From an uncultured Alphaproteobacteria bacterium (GTDB taxonomy: Bacteria; Pseudomonadota; Alphaproteobacteria; RF32; CAG-239): DNA of 64,000 nucleotides. Under the pieces are notes generated by a model. That model was not told where the DNA came from and did no database searches. It saw nothing but the letters and a program-made list of their open reading frames with translations. The position numbers and the translations under genes are program-made. Location: assembly GCA_944393175.1 (NCBI GenBank), contig CALXZH010000029.1, positions 1 through 64,000 of the forward strand, read 5' to 3'. Positions 28,304 to 36,593 of the stretch are shown in pieces (position 1 is the first letter of the stretch; every line of letters begins with the position of its first letter).

Positions 28304-28334
28304 TAAAAAAGCTCCCTCAAAGGGAGCTTTTTTA
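28304..28334. terminator. Bidirectional hairpin terminator
   Basis: AAAAAAGCTCCCT-CAA-AGGGAGCTTTTTT. On the minus strand it lies just past the doubtful ORF ending at 28356. Confidence 0.75.
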
Positions 28335-28355
28335 ATTCTGTTGTTGTTAGATATT

Positions 28356-28646
28356 TTACTTTCTTGCTTTTTTGGGTTTAGCGCGTTTTTTCCTTTCTTC
28401 TCCCTGAATTTTGCTGTTGATTTGCCTAGTCTTTTGCTTTAGAACAGCACTTTGCTGTGATTGTCCGCAATGCCTTCGATTGAGAGCATTCGGCGAGACT
28501 GAGACGGCCGTGTGCAAACTTTCTTTGGCTTGTTTCTTGTTGCTTGAAGATGAGGTCTTCCAGAAAGGCAACAAAGTACAAACAGCTGGGGGAATGGTAA
28601 TTCGCTCTACAAAATTCAACAAAACTAAAATGTTAAACAGTTTCAT
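28356..28646 (-). CDS. Doubtful small ORF with basic C-terminus
   Basis: 96 aa if started at the ATG near 28646; a longer start at 28688 is possible. The N-terminus is hydrophobic (KLFNILVLLNF) and the tail is strongly basic (GEERKKRAKPKKARK). No Shine-Dalgarno site is visible, and the opposite strand also has an open frame. A terminator follows the stop, which is the best support. It may be a relic or a non-coding transcript. Confidence 0.3.
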   Translation of the reverse strand: MKLFNILVLLNFVERITIPPAVCTLLPFWKTSSSSNKKQAKESLHTAVSVSPNALNRRHCGQSQQSAVLKQKTRQINSKIQGEERKKRAKPKKARK

Positions 28647-28689
28647 AATTGTAAATTTTTTGGTTAGACAATATATTAATAATCTCAAT

Positions 28690-28804
28690 AATATTCAAAT
28701 TGTTGAGATTATACACGTTGTATAAGGATATGCAATGCGAAATATTGAATAGTGTAATAGTTTTATTTTGCACGCTGTCGCGGCTTCACAAATTAACAAG
28801 TTCT
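28690..28804. other. AT-rich intergenic stretch
   Basis: Between the doubtful ORF and the repeated hairpins the sequence is AT-rich, with an imperfect repeat of AATATT/CAATAATATTC type. I see no gene. Confidence 0.4.
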
Positions 28805-29000
28805 TTTCACCATACTAAAAAAAGACCCGTTGGGGTCTTTTTTTAGAGGTCTTACTTCGTAGGTTTCGCTTGAAATAAGCTCAACAACTTCGTTTCGGTC
28901 AAGCGTTTTATAACCTTAGCGTCGGTTGCTATCGCTTCCCTTGCTAAGTAACAAAACGTTTCACCATACTAAAAAAAGCTCCGTTAGGAGCTTTTTTTAG
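28805..29000 (-). repeat. Two related terminator hairpins in a direct repeat flanking a palindrome-rich segment
   Basis: TTTCACCATACTAAAAAAAG occurs at 28805-28824 and again at 28959-28978. Each copy continues into a hairpin with a CCGTTRGG core but a different outer stem (GACC/GGTC against GCTC/GAGC), so the paired bases changed together. The 28969-29000 copy is the terminator of the tRNA-Leu gene on the minus strand. Between them lie CGCTTGA/TCAAGCG and CTTAGC/GCTAAG inverted repeats and no coding frame of note. Confidence 0.6.
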
Positions 29001-29002
29001 TG

Positions 29003-29088
29003 TGGTGCCCTGGAGAAGACTTGAACTTCCACTGCCTGAGGCAACATGCACCTGAAGCATGCGCGTCTACCAATTTCGCCACCAGGGC
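29003..29088 (-). tRNA. tRNA-Leu (anticodon CAG)
   Basis: 86 nt including an encoded CCA. The 5' end GCCCTGG pairs with CCAGGGC before CCA. The D-arm is GGCGAAATTGGTAGACGC, the anticodon loop CTTCAGG shows CAG, there is a class II long variable arm (TGCCTCAGGCA), and the T-arm is GTTCAAGTC. This reads CUG codons. A terminator follows at once. Confidence 0.95.
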
Positions 29089-29136
29089 TTTATTTCGCTT
29101 TTTCTTTTAGCTTAGTTCTTGCTAAATTGCAAGAAT

Positions 29137-29961
29137 TTATTTTAAAATTTCTTCCAGATATCCATAAGAGTCCAGTAAGAGATAGCTGCCTAAGCATAAG
29201 CGATAAATTACAAATGGCAGAAATGTCGATTTCTTTAACCACCACATAATGATGTAAATTGCTATTATCGAGGCTATGAATGAATAGGTTATTCCATCCA
29301 TTGCATACATCAATTCCATCATATTTCCTTGCTGATAAAGCTCCCAACCAACTAATGCACCGGCTCCGGCAATCGTGGGAATTGACAGCAACATCGCAAA
29401 TTTTGCAGCTTCCCTTCTTTCTAATCCTAAAAAGCGTCCCATCGTGATGGTGATGCCTGAACGGCTGGTGCCGGGGATGAGTGCCAAGCATTGCGCCAGG
29501 CCTATTAAAATCGCATCTAAAATTGTTAAATGCTCAATTTTGCGGATGGTCATTCCGATTTTATCGGCAATAAACAATACGATGCCAAAGCCTAACATTG
29601 TCCAGCCAATTAGTCGGGCGCTTCGGAGTTCATCCGTTCCGTTTTTGACTAAAAATAGTCCTGCAATAACCGCCGGAATCGTGCCGATGATGATGAGCCA
29701 TGCCAGCTTGGATCCTTGGTTCTTGAAATTTGGAATAAAATAGCTTTTTAGAAAACCTTTGACCATAGACCAGATGGTTTCCGAAAAATATATCATAACG
29801 GCAATGATGGAGCCAACGTGTACAGCTACGTCCAAAGCCAAGCCTTGATCCGGAAATGTGGTGAATTTGGAAAATAAAATCAAATGGCCTGATGAACTCA
29901 CAGGCAAAAATTCTGTCAGCCCTTGCAAGGCAGACAATAATATTAAATGGATATCAGTCAC
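29137..29961 (-). CDS. uppP: Undecaprenyl-diphosphate phosphatase (BacA type)
   Basis: 274 aa with about eight membrane helices. Family motifs are ALQGLTEFLPVSSSGHLIL near the N-terminus and PGTSRSGITI in the middle. It dephosphorylates undecaprenyl pyrophosphate to recycle the lipid carrier for peptidoglycan and other glycans. The GTG start lies two bases after the stop of the upstream receiver gene, so the two are translationally coupled. Confidence 0.95.
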   Translation of the reverse strand: MTDIHLILLSALQGLTEFLPVSSSGHLILFSKFTTFPDQGLALDVAVHVGSIIAVMIYFSETIWSMVKGFLKSYFIPNFKNQGSKLAWLIIIGTIPAVIAGLFLVKNGTDELRSARLIGWTMLGFGIVLFIADKIGMTIRKIEHLTILDAILIGLAQCLALIPGTSRSGITITMGRFLGLERREAAKFAMLLSIPTIAGAGALVGWELYQQGNMMELMYAMDGITYSFIASIIAIYIIMWWLKKSTFLPFVIYRLCLGSYLLLDSYGYLEEILK

Positions 29962-29963
29962 TT

Positions 29964-30377
29964 TTATGCTCTTTCTTTTATGCCAAAGACGCTACAAATT
30001 CTTTTCTTTAGGGCTATCGGGGATATCGGTTTTACAACGTATTCTTTTATGCCTAAATTCTTTGCGTCTAATACGGTTTTTTCTTTGGTATCTACGGTTA
30101 TCATTATTATCGGAATATTGTTAATGCCGTTGGCAGATATTTTTTTGATGTCTTGCACAAACTCTATTCCGTTTTTATCCGGCATTACTTGGTCTAACAA
30201 AATCAAGTCTATCTTGTAGGTGGCTAACTGTTCCATTGCTTCTCGGGCAGACGATGCTTCTTTCACGGACTTGATGCCGATTTGATATAAGGCAGTCTTA
30301 ATAAAGGTCCTTGAAAACTTGTCATCGTCTATGGTCAGGCAGGTTATGCTTTCCAAGTCTAGCGGTTTATTTGTCAT
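29964..30377 (-). CDS. Single-domain response regulator receiver (CheY-like)
   Basis: 137 aa, with a receiver domain and no output domain. The acidic pocket Asp17-19, the phosphoacceptor Asp62 (LLDQVMPDKNG), Thr94 and Lys116 (VVKPIS) are all in place. AAAGGA precedes the ATG. It probably acts by protein contact in a phosphorelay. The tight coupling to uppP is unexpected; no histidine kinase is in the window. Confidence 0.9.
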   Translation of the reverse strand: MTNKPLDLESITCLTIDDDKFSRTFIKTALYQIGIKSVKEASSAREAMEQLATYKIDLILLDQVMPDKNGIEFVQDIKKISANGINNIPIIMITVDTKEKTVLDAKNLGIKEYVVKPISPIALKKRICSVFGIKERA

Positions 30378-30437
30378 TCCTTTATTCCAATTTAAAAGTT
30401 TTTGTTAGCTCTAACATATAACAAAAATATTAAAGCT

Positions 30438-31274
30438 TTATAAATTCGTGCAATTTTTATTGATGTCAAATCGCAATAAAGATTGCGGATTAAACCTAAT
30501 GCCGTTTAGTGAGGCTCCCCAATGCAGGTGAGGGCCGGTGGCTCGACCGCTTTTGCCTGAATAAGCAATAATGTCACCTTTATGCACGTGTTGACCTTGC
30601 TTGACGGCAACCGAATCCAAGTGTGCATATATGGTGGAGAGGTTTTGTCCGTGGTCTAACACAACCATGGTGCCGGAATAAAAGTAAGGTCCCTCATTTA
30701 AGGTGACTATACCATCGGCTGAGGCTTTAATCGGTGTTTTCATCGGGGTGGCAATGTCGAGCCCTTGGTGAGAACTCATCTTTTGACCGTTCATAATTCT
30801 TTGTCCGCCGAAGGTGCCGCTGATCCTTCCTCCCTCTAAGGGGCGGATAAAGCCATTTTTCCAAAGCGGTGTATCGCTTTGAGTAGATAAGGCCTTGCCT
30901 AAATCGGTTCTTTCTTTTTGAATCGCTTTTTGTGAAGATGCCGGCGGATTTACTTTTTTGGGCGGGACGCCTTTGATGTTTTGAATATCCCATTTGGTGG
31001 GGGAAATTTTTAAATCCCAAGATTTTTGTGAGCCGTCTTTATAGATGATGGTTAGCTTTTGGGAGGCTTTCTCATCTCGTCCAAAGGCCAAAATGAAGTT
31101 GCCGTCCGGTGTAGCTTGATATTCTTTTGTGCCTAGTTTGATGGTTTGGGCATTGGCTTCATGTCCGGAAATTAATTCGCCTTGGGCAAGTTTGCCGCAT
31201 AAGGTGAGAGCCGATGCATTTTGTGCGCTCAAGCACAGGCTAAAGCCTATCAAATAAATCGCCTTGCAGTTCAT
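30438..31274 (-). CDS. Periplasmic M23 (LytM) metallopeptidase
   Basis: 278 aa with a signal peptide (1-22). The C-terminal LytM domain has the zinc motif SSHQGLDIATP, then HGQNLSTIYAHLDS and GPHLHWG, so all ligands and the catalytic His are present: an active endopeptidase rather than an EnvC/NlpD-type activator. The N-terminal half holds a beta-rich domain (KLTIIYKDGSQKSWDL). It cuts peptidoglycan cross-links. Its start lies inside the 3' end of xseA with AGGAAAG upstream. Confidence 0.9.
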   Translation of the reverse strand: MNCKAIYLIGFSLCLSAQNASALTLCGKLAQGELISGHEANAQTIKLGTKEYQATPDGNFILAFGRDEKASQKLTIIYKDGSQKSWDLKISPTKWDIQNIKGVPPKKVNPPASSQKAIQKERTDLGKALSTQSDTPLWKNGFIRPLEGGRISGTFGGQRIMNGQKMSSHQGLDIATPMKTPIKASADGIVTLNEGPYFYSGTMVVLDHGQNLSTIYAHLDSVAVKQGQHVHKGDIIAYSGKSGRATGPHLHWGASLNGIRFNPQSLLRFDINKNCTNL

Positions 31275-32580
31275 TTTTCTTTCCTATCGGTTTGGTTTTG
31301 AGGGAGCCGTCTATAAAGTTGATTTCCAGAGAGGGGCAGTTTTTGGCTTGCTCCAAATTGTAGATGGTTTTGCCACGAGCATTTTTAACCCAGGCAAAGC
31401 CTCTGGCTAATACGGATTCAATCGAGACGGAATCTAATCTTAAATTGAGGTTTTTGAGAGCGTCGGTTTGTTTTTCGATAATGTTTTGAATATAGTAAGG
31501 ACGCAGGCTTATTTTTTCAATTTGATTGAGTTTGTTGTTGATGAGGTTTGCAAAAGAGAGGTTAAGACGTTCAATGCGGTCGTCAAACTTTTGTTGATTT
31601 TCTTGCAGAATTTGCGCCAGATTGGGAATGCCTCGTCCAAGACCGATAAGGATGTTTTGTCTTTCGGTCATATAGTGCGTAATACTGCTTAACATACGTC
31701 CTTGAAGGGTGAGTATACGGGCTTGCAGTTCCGATTTGACGGGAACGGCAAATTCAGCCGCGCCGGTCGGGGTTGGGGCGCGCAAATCCGAAACATAGTC
31801 AATGAGCATGGTGTCGGTTTCGTGACCGACGGCTGAAATTATCGGAATTTCCGAATCGTAAACTGCGCGAATAACAATCTCCTCATTAAACGGCCATAAA
31901 TCTTCTAAACTGCCGCCGCCACGGGCAACAATCAAGACATCAGGACGGTGGATGTTTCCCTCTCGCGGCAGGGCGTTCATTCCTTTAATGGCGGCAGCAA
32001 TTTTTTCGGCGGCGCCTTCGCCTTGAACCGGTGCCGGCCATAGCAGAATGTGTGAAGGAAAGCGATCGGTTACACGGTGGATAATATCACGAATTACGGC
32101 ACCGCTTGCGGAAGTAATAACGCCGATGGTCTCCGGCAAAAATGGAATTTTCTTTTTGTGAGCTTGGTCAAACAGACCTTCGGCGGCAAATTTTTGCTTA
32201 CGTTCTTCTAAGAGCTTGAGCAAAGCTCCGGTACCGGCGATTTCCAGATTTTCAATAATTAATTGATAGGATGATTTGCCGGCAAAAGTGGTAATCTTAC
32301 CTGTGGCTATGACTTCTATTCCGTCTTCGGGCTTAAAGGTTAAGCGGGAGGCAACGCCTTTCCAGATAACGGCGGAAAGGACGGCATTTTCATCTTTGAG
32401 AGATAAGTACCAGTGGCCGGAATCGGCTCTTTTGCCGCCAAAAATTTCGCCCTTAACGCGGATATGGTTAAAGTTGGTTTCAACACAGCGTTTGATTTCA
32501 AACGAAATCTCGCTGACACTAAACTCTTTTTCCTCTTTTTTGGGTGTGGCAGAGGGTGCTAAATCAAATAAATTTTCCAT
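31240..32580 (-). CDS. xseA: Exodeoxyribonuclease VII large subunit
   Basis: 446 aa. The N-terminal OB-fold (FSVSEISFEIKRCVETNF, IRVKGEIFGGK) is followed by the nuclease core (IGVITSASGAVIRDI, RGGGSLEDLWPFNEE, ISAVGHETDTMLIDYVSDLRAPTPTGAAE) and a coiled-coil C-terminus. With XseB it degrades single-stranded DNA. xseB is not in the window. Overlap with the M23 gene indicates an operon. Confidence 0.96.
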   Translation of the reverse strand: MENLFDLAPSATPKKEEKEFSVSEISFEIKRCVETNFNHIRVKGEIFGGKRADSGHWYLSLKDENAVLSAVIWKGVASRLTFKPEDGIEVIATGKITTFAGKSSYQLIIENLEIAGTGALLKLLEERKQKFAAEGLFDQAHKKKIPFLPETIGVITSASGAVIRDIIHRVTDRFPSHILLWPAPVQGEGAAEKIAAAIKGMNALPREGNIHRPDVLIVARGGGSLEDLWPFNEEIVIRAVYDSEIPIISAVGHETDTMLIDYVSDLRAPTPTGAAEFAVPVKSELQARILTLQGRMLSSITHYMTERQNILIGLGRGIPNLAQILQENQQKFDDRIERLNLSFANLINNKLNQIEKISLRPYYIQNIIEKQTDALKNLNLRLDSVSIESVLARGFAWVKNARGKTIYNLEQAKNCPSLEINFIDGSLKTKPIGKKNELQGDLFDRL

Positions 32581-32786
32581 TTTTCTGACCTGTTCTTATT
32601 TTAAGCCAAGTGTAAACGGATTATGCGGTTTTGTTAAGCGGAATATGTCATTTTTCCTAGGGGTTAATCGGAGCAATATATGAGGGAGATTTAAAACCTT
32701 GGCAAATGAAAAAAGTTGTGTTATTTAAAATTCCAAATTTTATTATTTATTGCAAAACTTATTATTTATTTTAAATCTTATGACTT

Positions 32787-33374
32787 ATGAAAAAAGAAGA
32801 AAGATTACGCAAACTCAAATTATTAAAAGAGTTTTGTGAGAAAAGCGGGTTGAAAGAAAATGAGCTCGAAGAGTTGTTTTGGAATGCTCAGAAAATTGCT
32901 CAAGGAGCTTCGTTTGATATTTATTATGACGACGGCGAAATTACCAAGCGCATTGATTTGACCAAAACGCCTTTGGCCTATCTTTATGATGATGGTTGCT
33001 GTCGTAAGTCTATTTGGCTTGCCGCGCAAACCTTGAAAAATGCTACTAGACAAGAAGCCTTGGCTTATATGGCAAAGCTGCCGAAAATTTCTTCTCATCC
33101 GTGGCGAATCTTGGAGAACAATGAAGTCGGCTCTCTTTTGAATGCTATGTCAAGAGCAAGAAATAGAGTTCCTTTTGAAGTTCACACAATTCAAAAGTTC
33201 TTTGATTTACCGAACCTTATGGACGATTTTCCCGATGAGCGCGATGCACAATTGGGATGTGTGGATTATGATAATCAGTTGGCTGTGGCTTATTGGTATT
33301 TTCCGGATAGCTACTGTACCGGAATAGAAGAAACAAAGAAGCTTTGTTGGTGGCCGGCATGTGATGTTGACTAA
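32787..33374 (+). CDS. Hypothetical protein, 195 aa
   Basis: Soluble, mixed alpha/beta, beginning with a charged helix (KKEERLRKLKLLKEFCEKSG) and ending in an unusual Trp/Cys-rich tail (KKLCWWPACDVD). No Shine-Dalgarno site is seen; the leader is AT-rich with three ATTATTTATT-like repeats. It has its own terminator. The family is not recognised, and its leader resembles those of the foreign-looking genes at 50.9-57.5 kb. Confidence 0.65.
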   Translation: MKKEERLRKLKLLKEFCEKSGLKENELEELFWNAQKIAQGASFDIYYDDGEITKRIDLTKTPLAYLYDDGCCRKSIWLAAQTLKNATRQEALAYMAKLPKISSHPWRILENNEVGSLLNAMSRARNRVPFEVHTIQKFFDLPNLMDDFPDERDAQLGCVDYDNQLAVAYWYFPDSYCTGIEETKKLCWWPACDVD

Positions 33375-33385
33375 AATTGAAGAGT

Positions 33386-33425
33386 AAAAAAAGCCTGTTC
33401 TTTTATAAGAGCAGGCTTTGTTTTT
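33386..33425. terminator. Bidirectional terminator
   Basis: AAGCCTGTTCTT and AAGAGCAGGCTT pair, with A and T flanks, between convergent genes ending at 33374 and 33428. Confidence 0.85.
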
Positions 33426-33427
33426 GA

Positions 33428-34339
33428 TTATTCTAAGCTCAAAATCTGGCGGGCAAAGTCGTGCGCCTTAAAGTGGTCTAGGTCTTCAATGCTTTCGCCA
33501 ATACCGATGTAATAAATCGGAATTTTGGTTTCTTCGGCAACGGCTACTATTATGCCGCCTTTGGCGGTGCCGTCCAATTTGGTGACAATCAGTCCGTTGA
33601 CATTGACCATATCCTTAAAAGTTTTGGCTTGATTGAGGGCGTTTTGTCCGGTGGTGGCGTCAATCGTGAGTAAGGTTGCGTGCGGTGCATCGGGGATAAT
33701 TTTTTTGATAACGCGGACGATTTTGCTTAACTCATCCATTAGTCCGGTTTTGTTTTGCAGACGGCCGGCTGTATCAATAAACACAATATCATCGCCTTTT
33801 GATATGGCTTCTTTCAGACCATCAAAGCAAAGAGCGGCCGCATCGCAACCGTTGGGGCCTTTATAGACTCTGATATTGTTCCTATCTCCCCAGACTTGGA
33901 GTTGCTCAACAGCAGCAGCGCGAAACGTGTCCGCGGCAATGTAAGAAATTTGGTGCTTTTCTTTGAGCTTGGCCGAGAGCTTGCCGATGGTGGTGGTTTT
34001 GCCGGCTCCGTTGACTCCAACCATTAAAATGACAAAAGGTTTCTTTTTTTCAATGAGAAAAGGTTGTTCGCAAGGCTTGAGAATCGCCTCAATATCGTTG
34101 GCTAATTCGGTTTTGATTTCTTGCTCGTCAGCATCTTTATTAAGGCGGCGGGAGGCAAAAGAAGATATGATTTTTTGCGAGGCTTTGACCCCTAAGTCTG
34201 ATGTAATCAACAAATCTTCCAGGTCTTCCAAGGTTTGCGAATCGATTTTTTTCTTAGTGAAAATATCGGTTATGCCTGAGGTGAGTTGGGTGGAGGTTTT
34301 TTTTAAGCCTAAACCTAATTTTTGAAACCAATTACTCAT
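33428..34339 (-). CDS. ftsY: Signal recognition particle receptor FtsY
   Basis: 303 aa from the ATG at 34337-34339, with GGAG upstream inside the mtaB end. The NG domain is complete: N-domain helices, G1 GVNGAGKTTT, IAADTFRAAAVEQL, DTAGRLQ and TKLDGTAKGG. There is almost no acidic A-domain, so it is a short FtsY. It docks ribosome-SRP complexes at the membrane. It overlaps mtaB by eight bases. Confidence 0.96.
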   Translation of the reverse strand: MSNWFQKLGLGLKKTSTQLTSGITDIFTKKKIDSQTLEDLEDLLITSDLGVKASQKIISSFASRRLNKDADEQEIKTELANDIEAILKPCEQPFLIEKKKPFVILMVGVNGAGKTTTIGKLSAKLKEKHQISYIAADTFRAAAVEQLQVWGDRNNIRVYKGPNGCDAAALCFDGLKEAISKGDDIVFIDTAGRLQNKTGLMDELSKIVRVIKKIIPDAPHATLLTIDATTGQNALNQAKTFKDMVNVNGLIVTKLDGTAKGGIIVAVAEETKIPIYYIGIGESIEDLDHFKAHDFARQILSLE

Positions 34340-35393
34340 CACTTTCTCCTAGCTCTCTTAAAAGGCGGGCGCGTTCTTTGCGAATTTCTACAGGGACTTG
34401 TTTGAGGGCTGCCGCAGGTGTTCCGGGGCGTTCCGAATAGGGGAAAACGTGCAATTTGTTGATTTGTGCCTCTGTTACTAATTTTAGGGTATTTTGAAAT
34501 TGCTCATCGGTTTCGGTCGGAAAACCGCAGATAAAGTCTGCTCCGAAAGTGGCATCCTTGCGAACGGAACGTATTTTTTGACATAAATTAATGATGTCTT
34601 CTCGGGTGTGGCGGCGGCGCATTTGGCGCAAGACTTCATTATCGCCCGATTGAATCGATAAATGAAAATGAGGGTAAATATTTTTATATTGTCCAATGAG
34701 CGCAATGAGTTTGCCATCAACCGCGGCGGGGTCTAGTGAACCAAACTGCAAAGAGGGGAGTTCCGGAATCTCTTCTAATATGGTTTGAACCAAAATGCTG
34801 AAAGATGAGCCCCTTGTGTCGGGAGAAATTTTATAAGAGCATATATCGACACCGGTTAAACAAATTTCTTTAAATCCTTGCTTTATCAGCTCGCGAATCT
34901 GAGCCAAAATATCAGGCAAGGGAACAGAGCGATTGTGTCCTCTGGCATAGGGAATAATGCAGTAAGAACAGCGGTGGTTGCAACCTTGTTGAATTTGCAC
35001 AAAAGCCTTATGGCGACCTTCAAAACCCGTAATCATATAAGAATCGCATTGATCATAAGAAAAAATATCGCCGACTATGGTTTTTTCGGTGATTTCTTGG
35101 GTGAGATATTTTTCAATTTCGGTTTTTTCTTTGTTGCCTAAAATCAGGTCAACTTCTTCCATAGCGGCAAACTTTTCGGGGGCAATTTGGGCGGCACAAC
35201 CCGTTACCACGATTTGAGCGTCGGGGTGAAGTTTGCGCAGCTTGCGAATCGTTTGACGACATTGGCGTTCGGCTTCTCCGGTGACAGCGCAAGTGTTGAC
35301 GATTATTAAATTATCTCTGTCGCGAAATTTTTCCTTAAACACCTCGGACTCGTAGCTGTTAATGCGACAACCAAGGGTGATGACTTCTACCAT
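34332..35393 (-). CDS. mtaB: tRNA t6A37 methylthiotransferase
   Basis: 353 aa. The N-terminal UPF0004 domain holds three cluster cysteines (TLGCRINSYES, NTCAVTGEAERQC, TGCAAQ). The radical SAM cluster motif is GCNHRCSYCIIPYARG, followed by LTGVDICSY and FICGFPTETDEQF. It is shorter than usual and ends without a clear TRAM domain. It converts t6A37 to ms2t6A in tRNAs decoding ANN codons. It pairs with ftsY in one operon. Confidence 0.92.
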   Translation of the reverse strand: MVEVITLGCRINSYESEVFKEKFRDRDNLIIVNTCAVTGEAERQCRQTIRKLRKLHPDAQIVVTGCAAQIAPEKFAAMEEVDLILGNKEKTEIEKYLTQEITEKTIVGDIFSYDQCDSYMITGFEGRHKAFVQIQQGCNHRCSYCIIPYARGHNRSVPLPDILAQIRELIKQGFKEICLTGVDICSYKISPDTRGSSFSILVQTILEEIPELPSLQFGSLDPAAVDGKLIALIGQYKNIYPHFHLSIQSGDNEVLRQMRRRHTREDIINLCQKIRSVRKDATFGADFICGFPTETDEQFQNTLKLVTEAQINKLHVFPYSERPGTPAAALKQVPVEIRKERARLLRELGESDE

Positions 35394-35422
35394 TTTTTTC
35401 CTATTCTAATAAATTTAATATT

Positions 35423-35471
35423 AAAAAAATCCCTTTCTTCTTTCCTAATATAAGTAAAAAGAAAGGGATTT
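35423..35471 (-). terminator. Terminator of ldh
   Basis: AATCCCTTTCTT and GAAAGGGATT pair around an AT-rich loop. On the minus strand it is followed by a T-run, about 24 bases past the ldh stop. Confidence 0.75.
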
Positions 35472-35494
35472 GCAAATATTTTGCGTGCGCAAAT

Positions 35495-36442
35495 TTAGTT
35501 TTGTGAAATCATTTCCAATGCTTTGTCGGAATATTCTTTCATTACTTTAGCACTGGAGGCTAACTGGTTGCGTTCTTCGTCATTTAGTACCGGATAAACA
35601 ACATTGTGGACGCCGCGCTTACCCAAAACTGTCGGTAAAGACAAGCAAACATTTTTTACGCCTTCAATGTTTTCATGGTGGGTTGAAACGTTGAGAATCG
35701 CATATTCATTATTGGCAATAGCGCTGCAAATACGGCACAGAGCTCCGGCAATACCATAGAAAGTAGCTCCTTTGCCATCAATGATTTTGTAAGCGGCATT
35801 GCGGACGCCGTCATCAATTTTTGCTTTAACTTCAGGTGTGAAAGGTTTGCCGAATTCTTCAGCCAATTTATCCAAAGATACGGTACCGGCATCACCTGCA
35901 GACCAAACCAAAACTTCACTGTCGCCGTGTTCACCGATAACATTGGCGTGGATGGATTGCGGAGAAACACCTAAGTGGTAACCTAAGAGTGTACGGAAAC
36001 GAGCGGTATCCAAAACAGTGCCGGAACCGATAACTCTTTCTTTGGGGAAGCCGGATAATTTGAGGGCAACTTCGGTCATAATATCTGCCGGGTTGGCTGT
36101 GATGATTAAGGTTGTATCCGGAGCTGCTTTGGCAATTTGCGGAATAATGCTTTCAAAAATTTTGACATTGCGGCCTAACAAATCAATACGGGTTTCACCC
36201 GGCTTTTGGTTGGCACCGGCGGTAACAATAACAATTTCGCAGCCTTTCAGGTCTTCATAAGTGCCGGCTTTGACTTTGTTGGCATAAGCAAACGGGGTGG
36301 CATGAGCTAAGTCCATAGCTTCGGCCTCAGCTTTGGTTTGATTTGCATCTATTAAAACTACTTTACGGGCAACGCCTTTCATAATCAAGGCAAAGGCGGT
36401 GGTGCTGCCGACTGAACCGGCTCCGATAATTCCTACTTTCAT
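35495..36442 (-). CDS. ldh: L-lactate dehydrogenase
   Basis: 315 aa from the ATG at 36440-36442, which has GGAGAAG upstream. An open frame continues about 100 codons further but is low-complexity and has no site. NAD-binding GAGSVGSTTA with Asp32, the substrate loop NQKPGETR (Gln79, which favours pyruvate over oxaloacetate, and Arg85) and catalytic His172 in GEHGDSE are seen. It reduces pyruvate to lactate and regenerates NAD+, which fits a fermentative host. It stands alone. Confidence 0.93.
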   Translation of the reverse strand: MKVGIIGAGSVGSTTAFALIMKGVARKVVLIDANQTKAEAEAMDLAHATPFAYANKVKAGTYEDLKGCEIVIVTAGANQKPGETRIDLLGRNVKIFESIIPQIAKAAPDTTLIITANPADIMTEVALKLSGFPKERVIGSGTVLDTARFRTLLGYHLGVSPQSIHANVIGEHGDSEVLVWSAGDAGTVSLDKLAEEFGKPFTPEVKAKIDDGVRNAAYKIIDGKGATFYGIAGALCRICSAIANNEYAILNVSTHHENIEGVKNVCLSLPTVLGKRGVHNVVYPVLNDEERNQLASSAKVMKEYSDKALEMISQN

Positions 36443-36540
36443 CTTTCTTCTCCTTTGGCCGGTAGTTCGCCGGCAATAGTCGTTAATATTATGTTCTTTA
36501 AATTTCACCTCTATATATAGGGATTTTTTTTTATAAAACA

Positions 36541-36572
36541 ACAAAAAAAGCTGTTCAGAAGAACAGCTTTTA
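36541..36572 (-). terminator. Terminator of the anchored acidic protein gene
   Basis: AAAAGCTGTTC-TTCT-GAACAGCTTTTT type hairpin read on the minus strand, 22 bases past the stop at 36594. Confidence 0.75.
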
Positions 36573-36593
36573 ATAACATTTTTTTTCTTATTG

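Noticed and set aside
28411-28725. 104-codon plus-strand frame
   Set aside because: Opposite a minus-strand frame with a following terminator; composition and lack of a start signal suggest chance.
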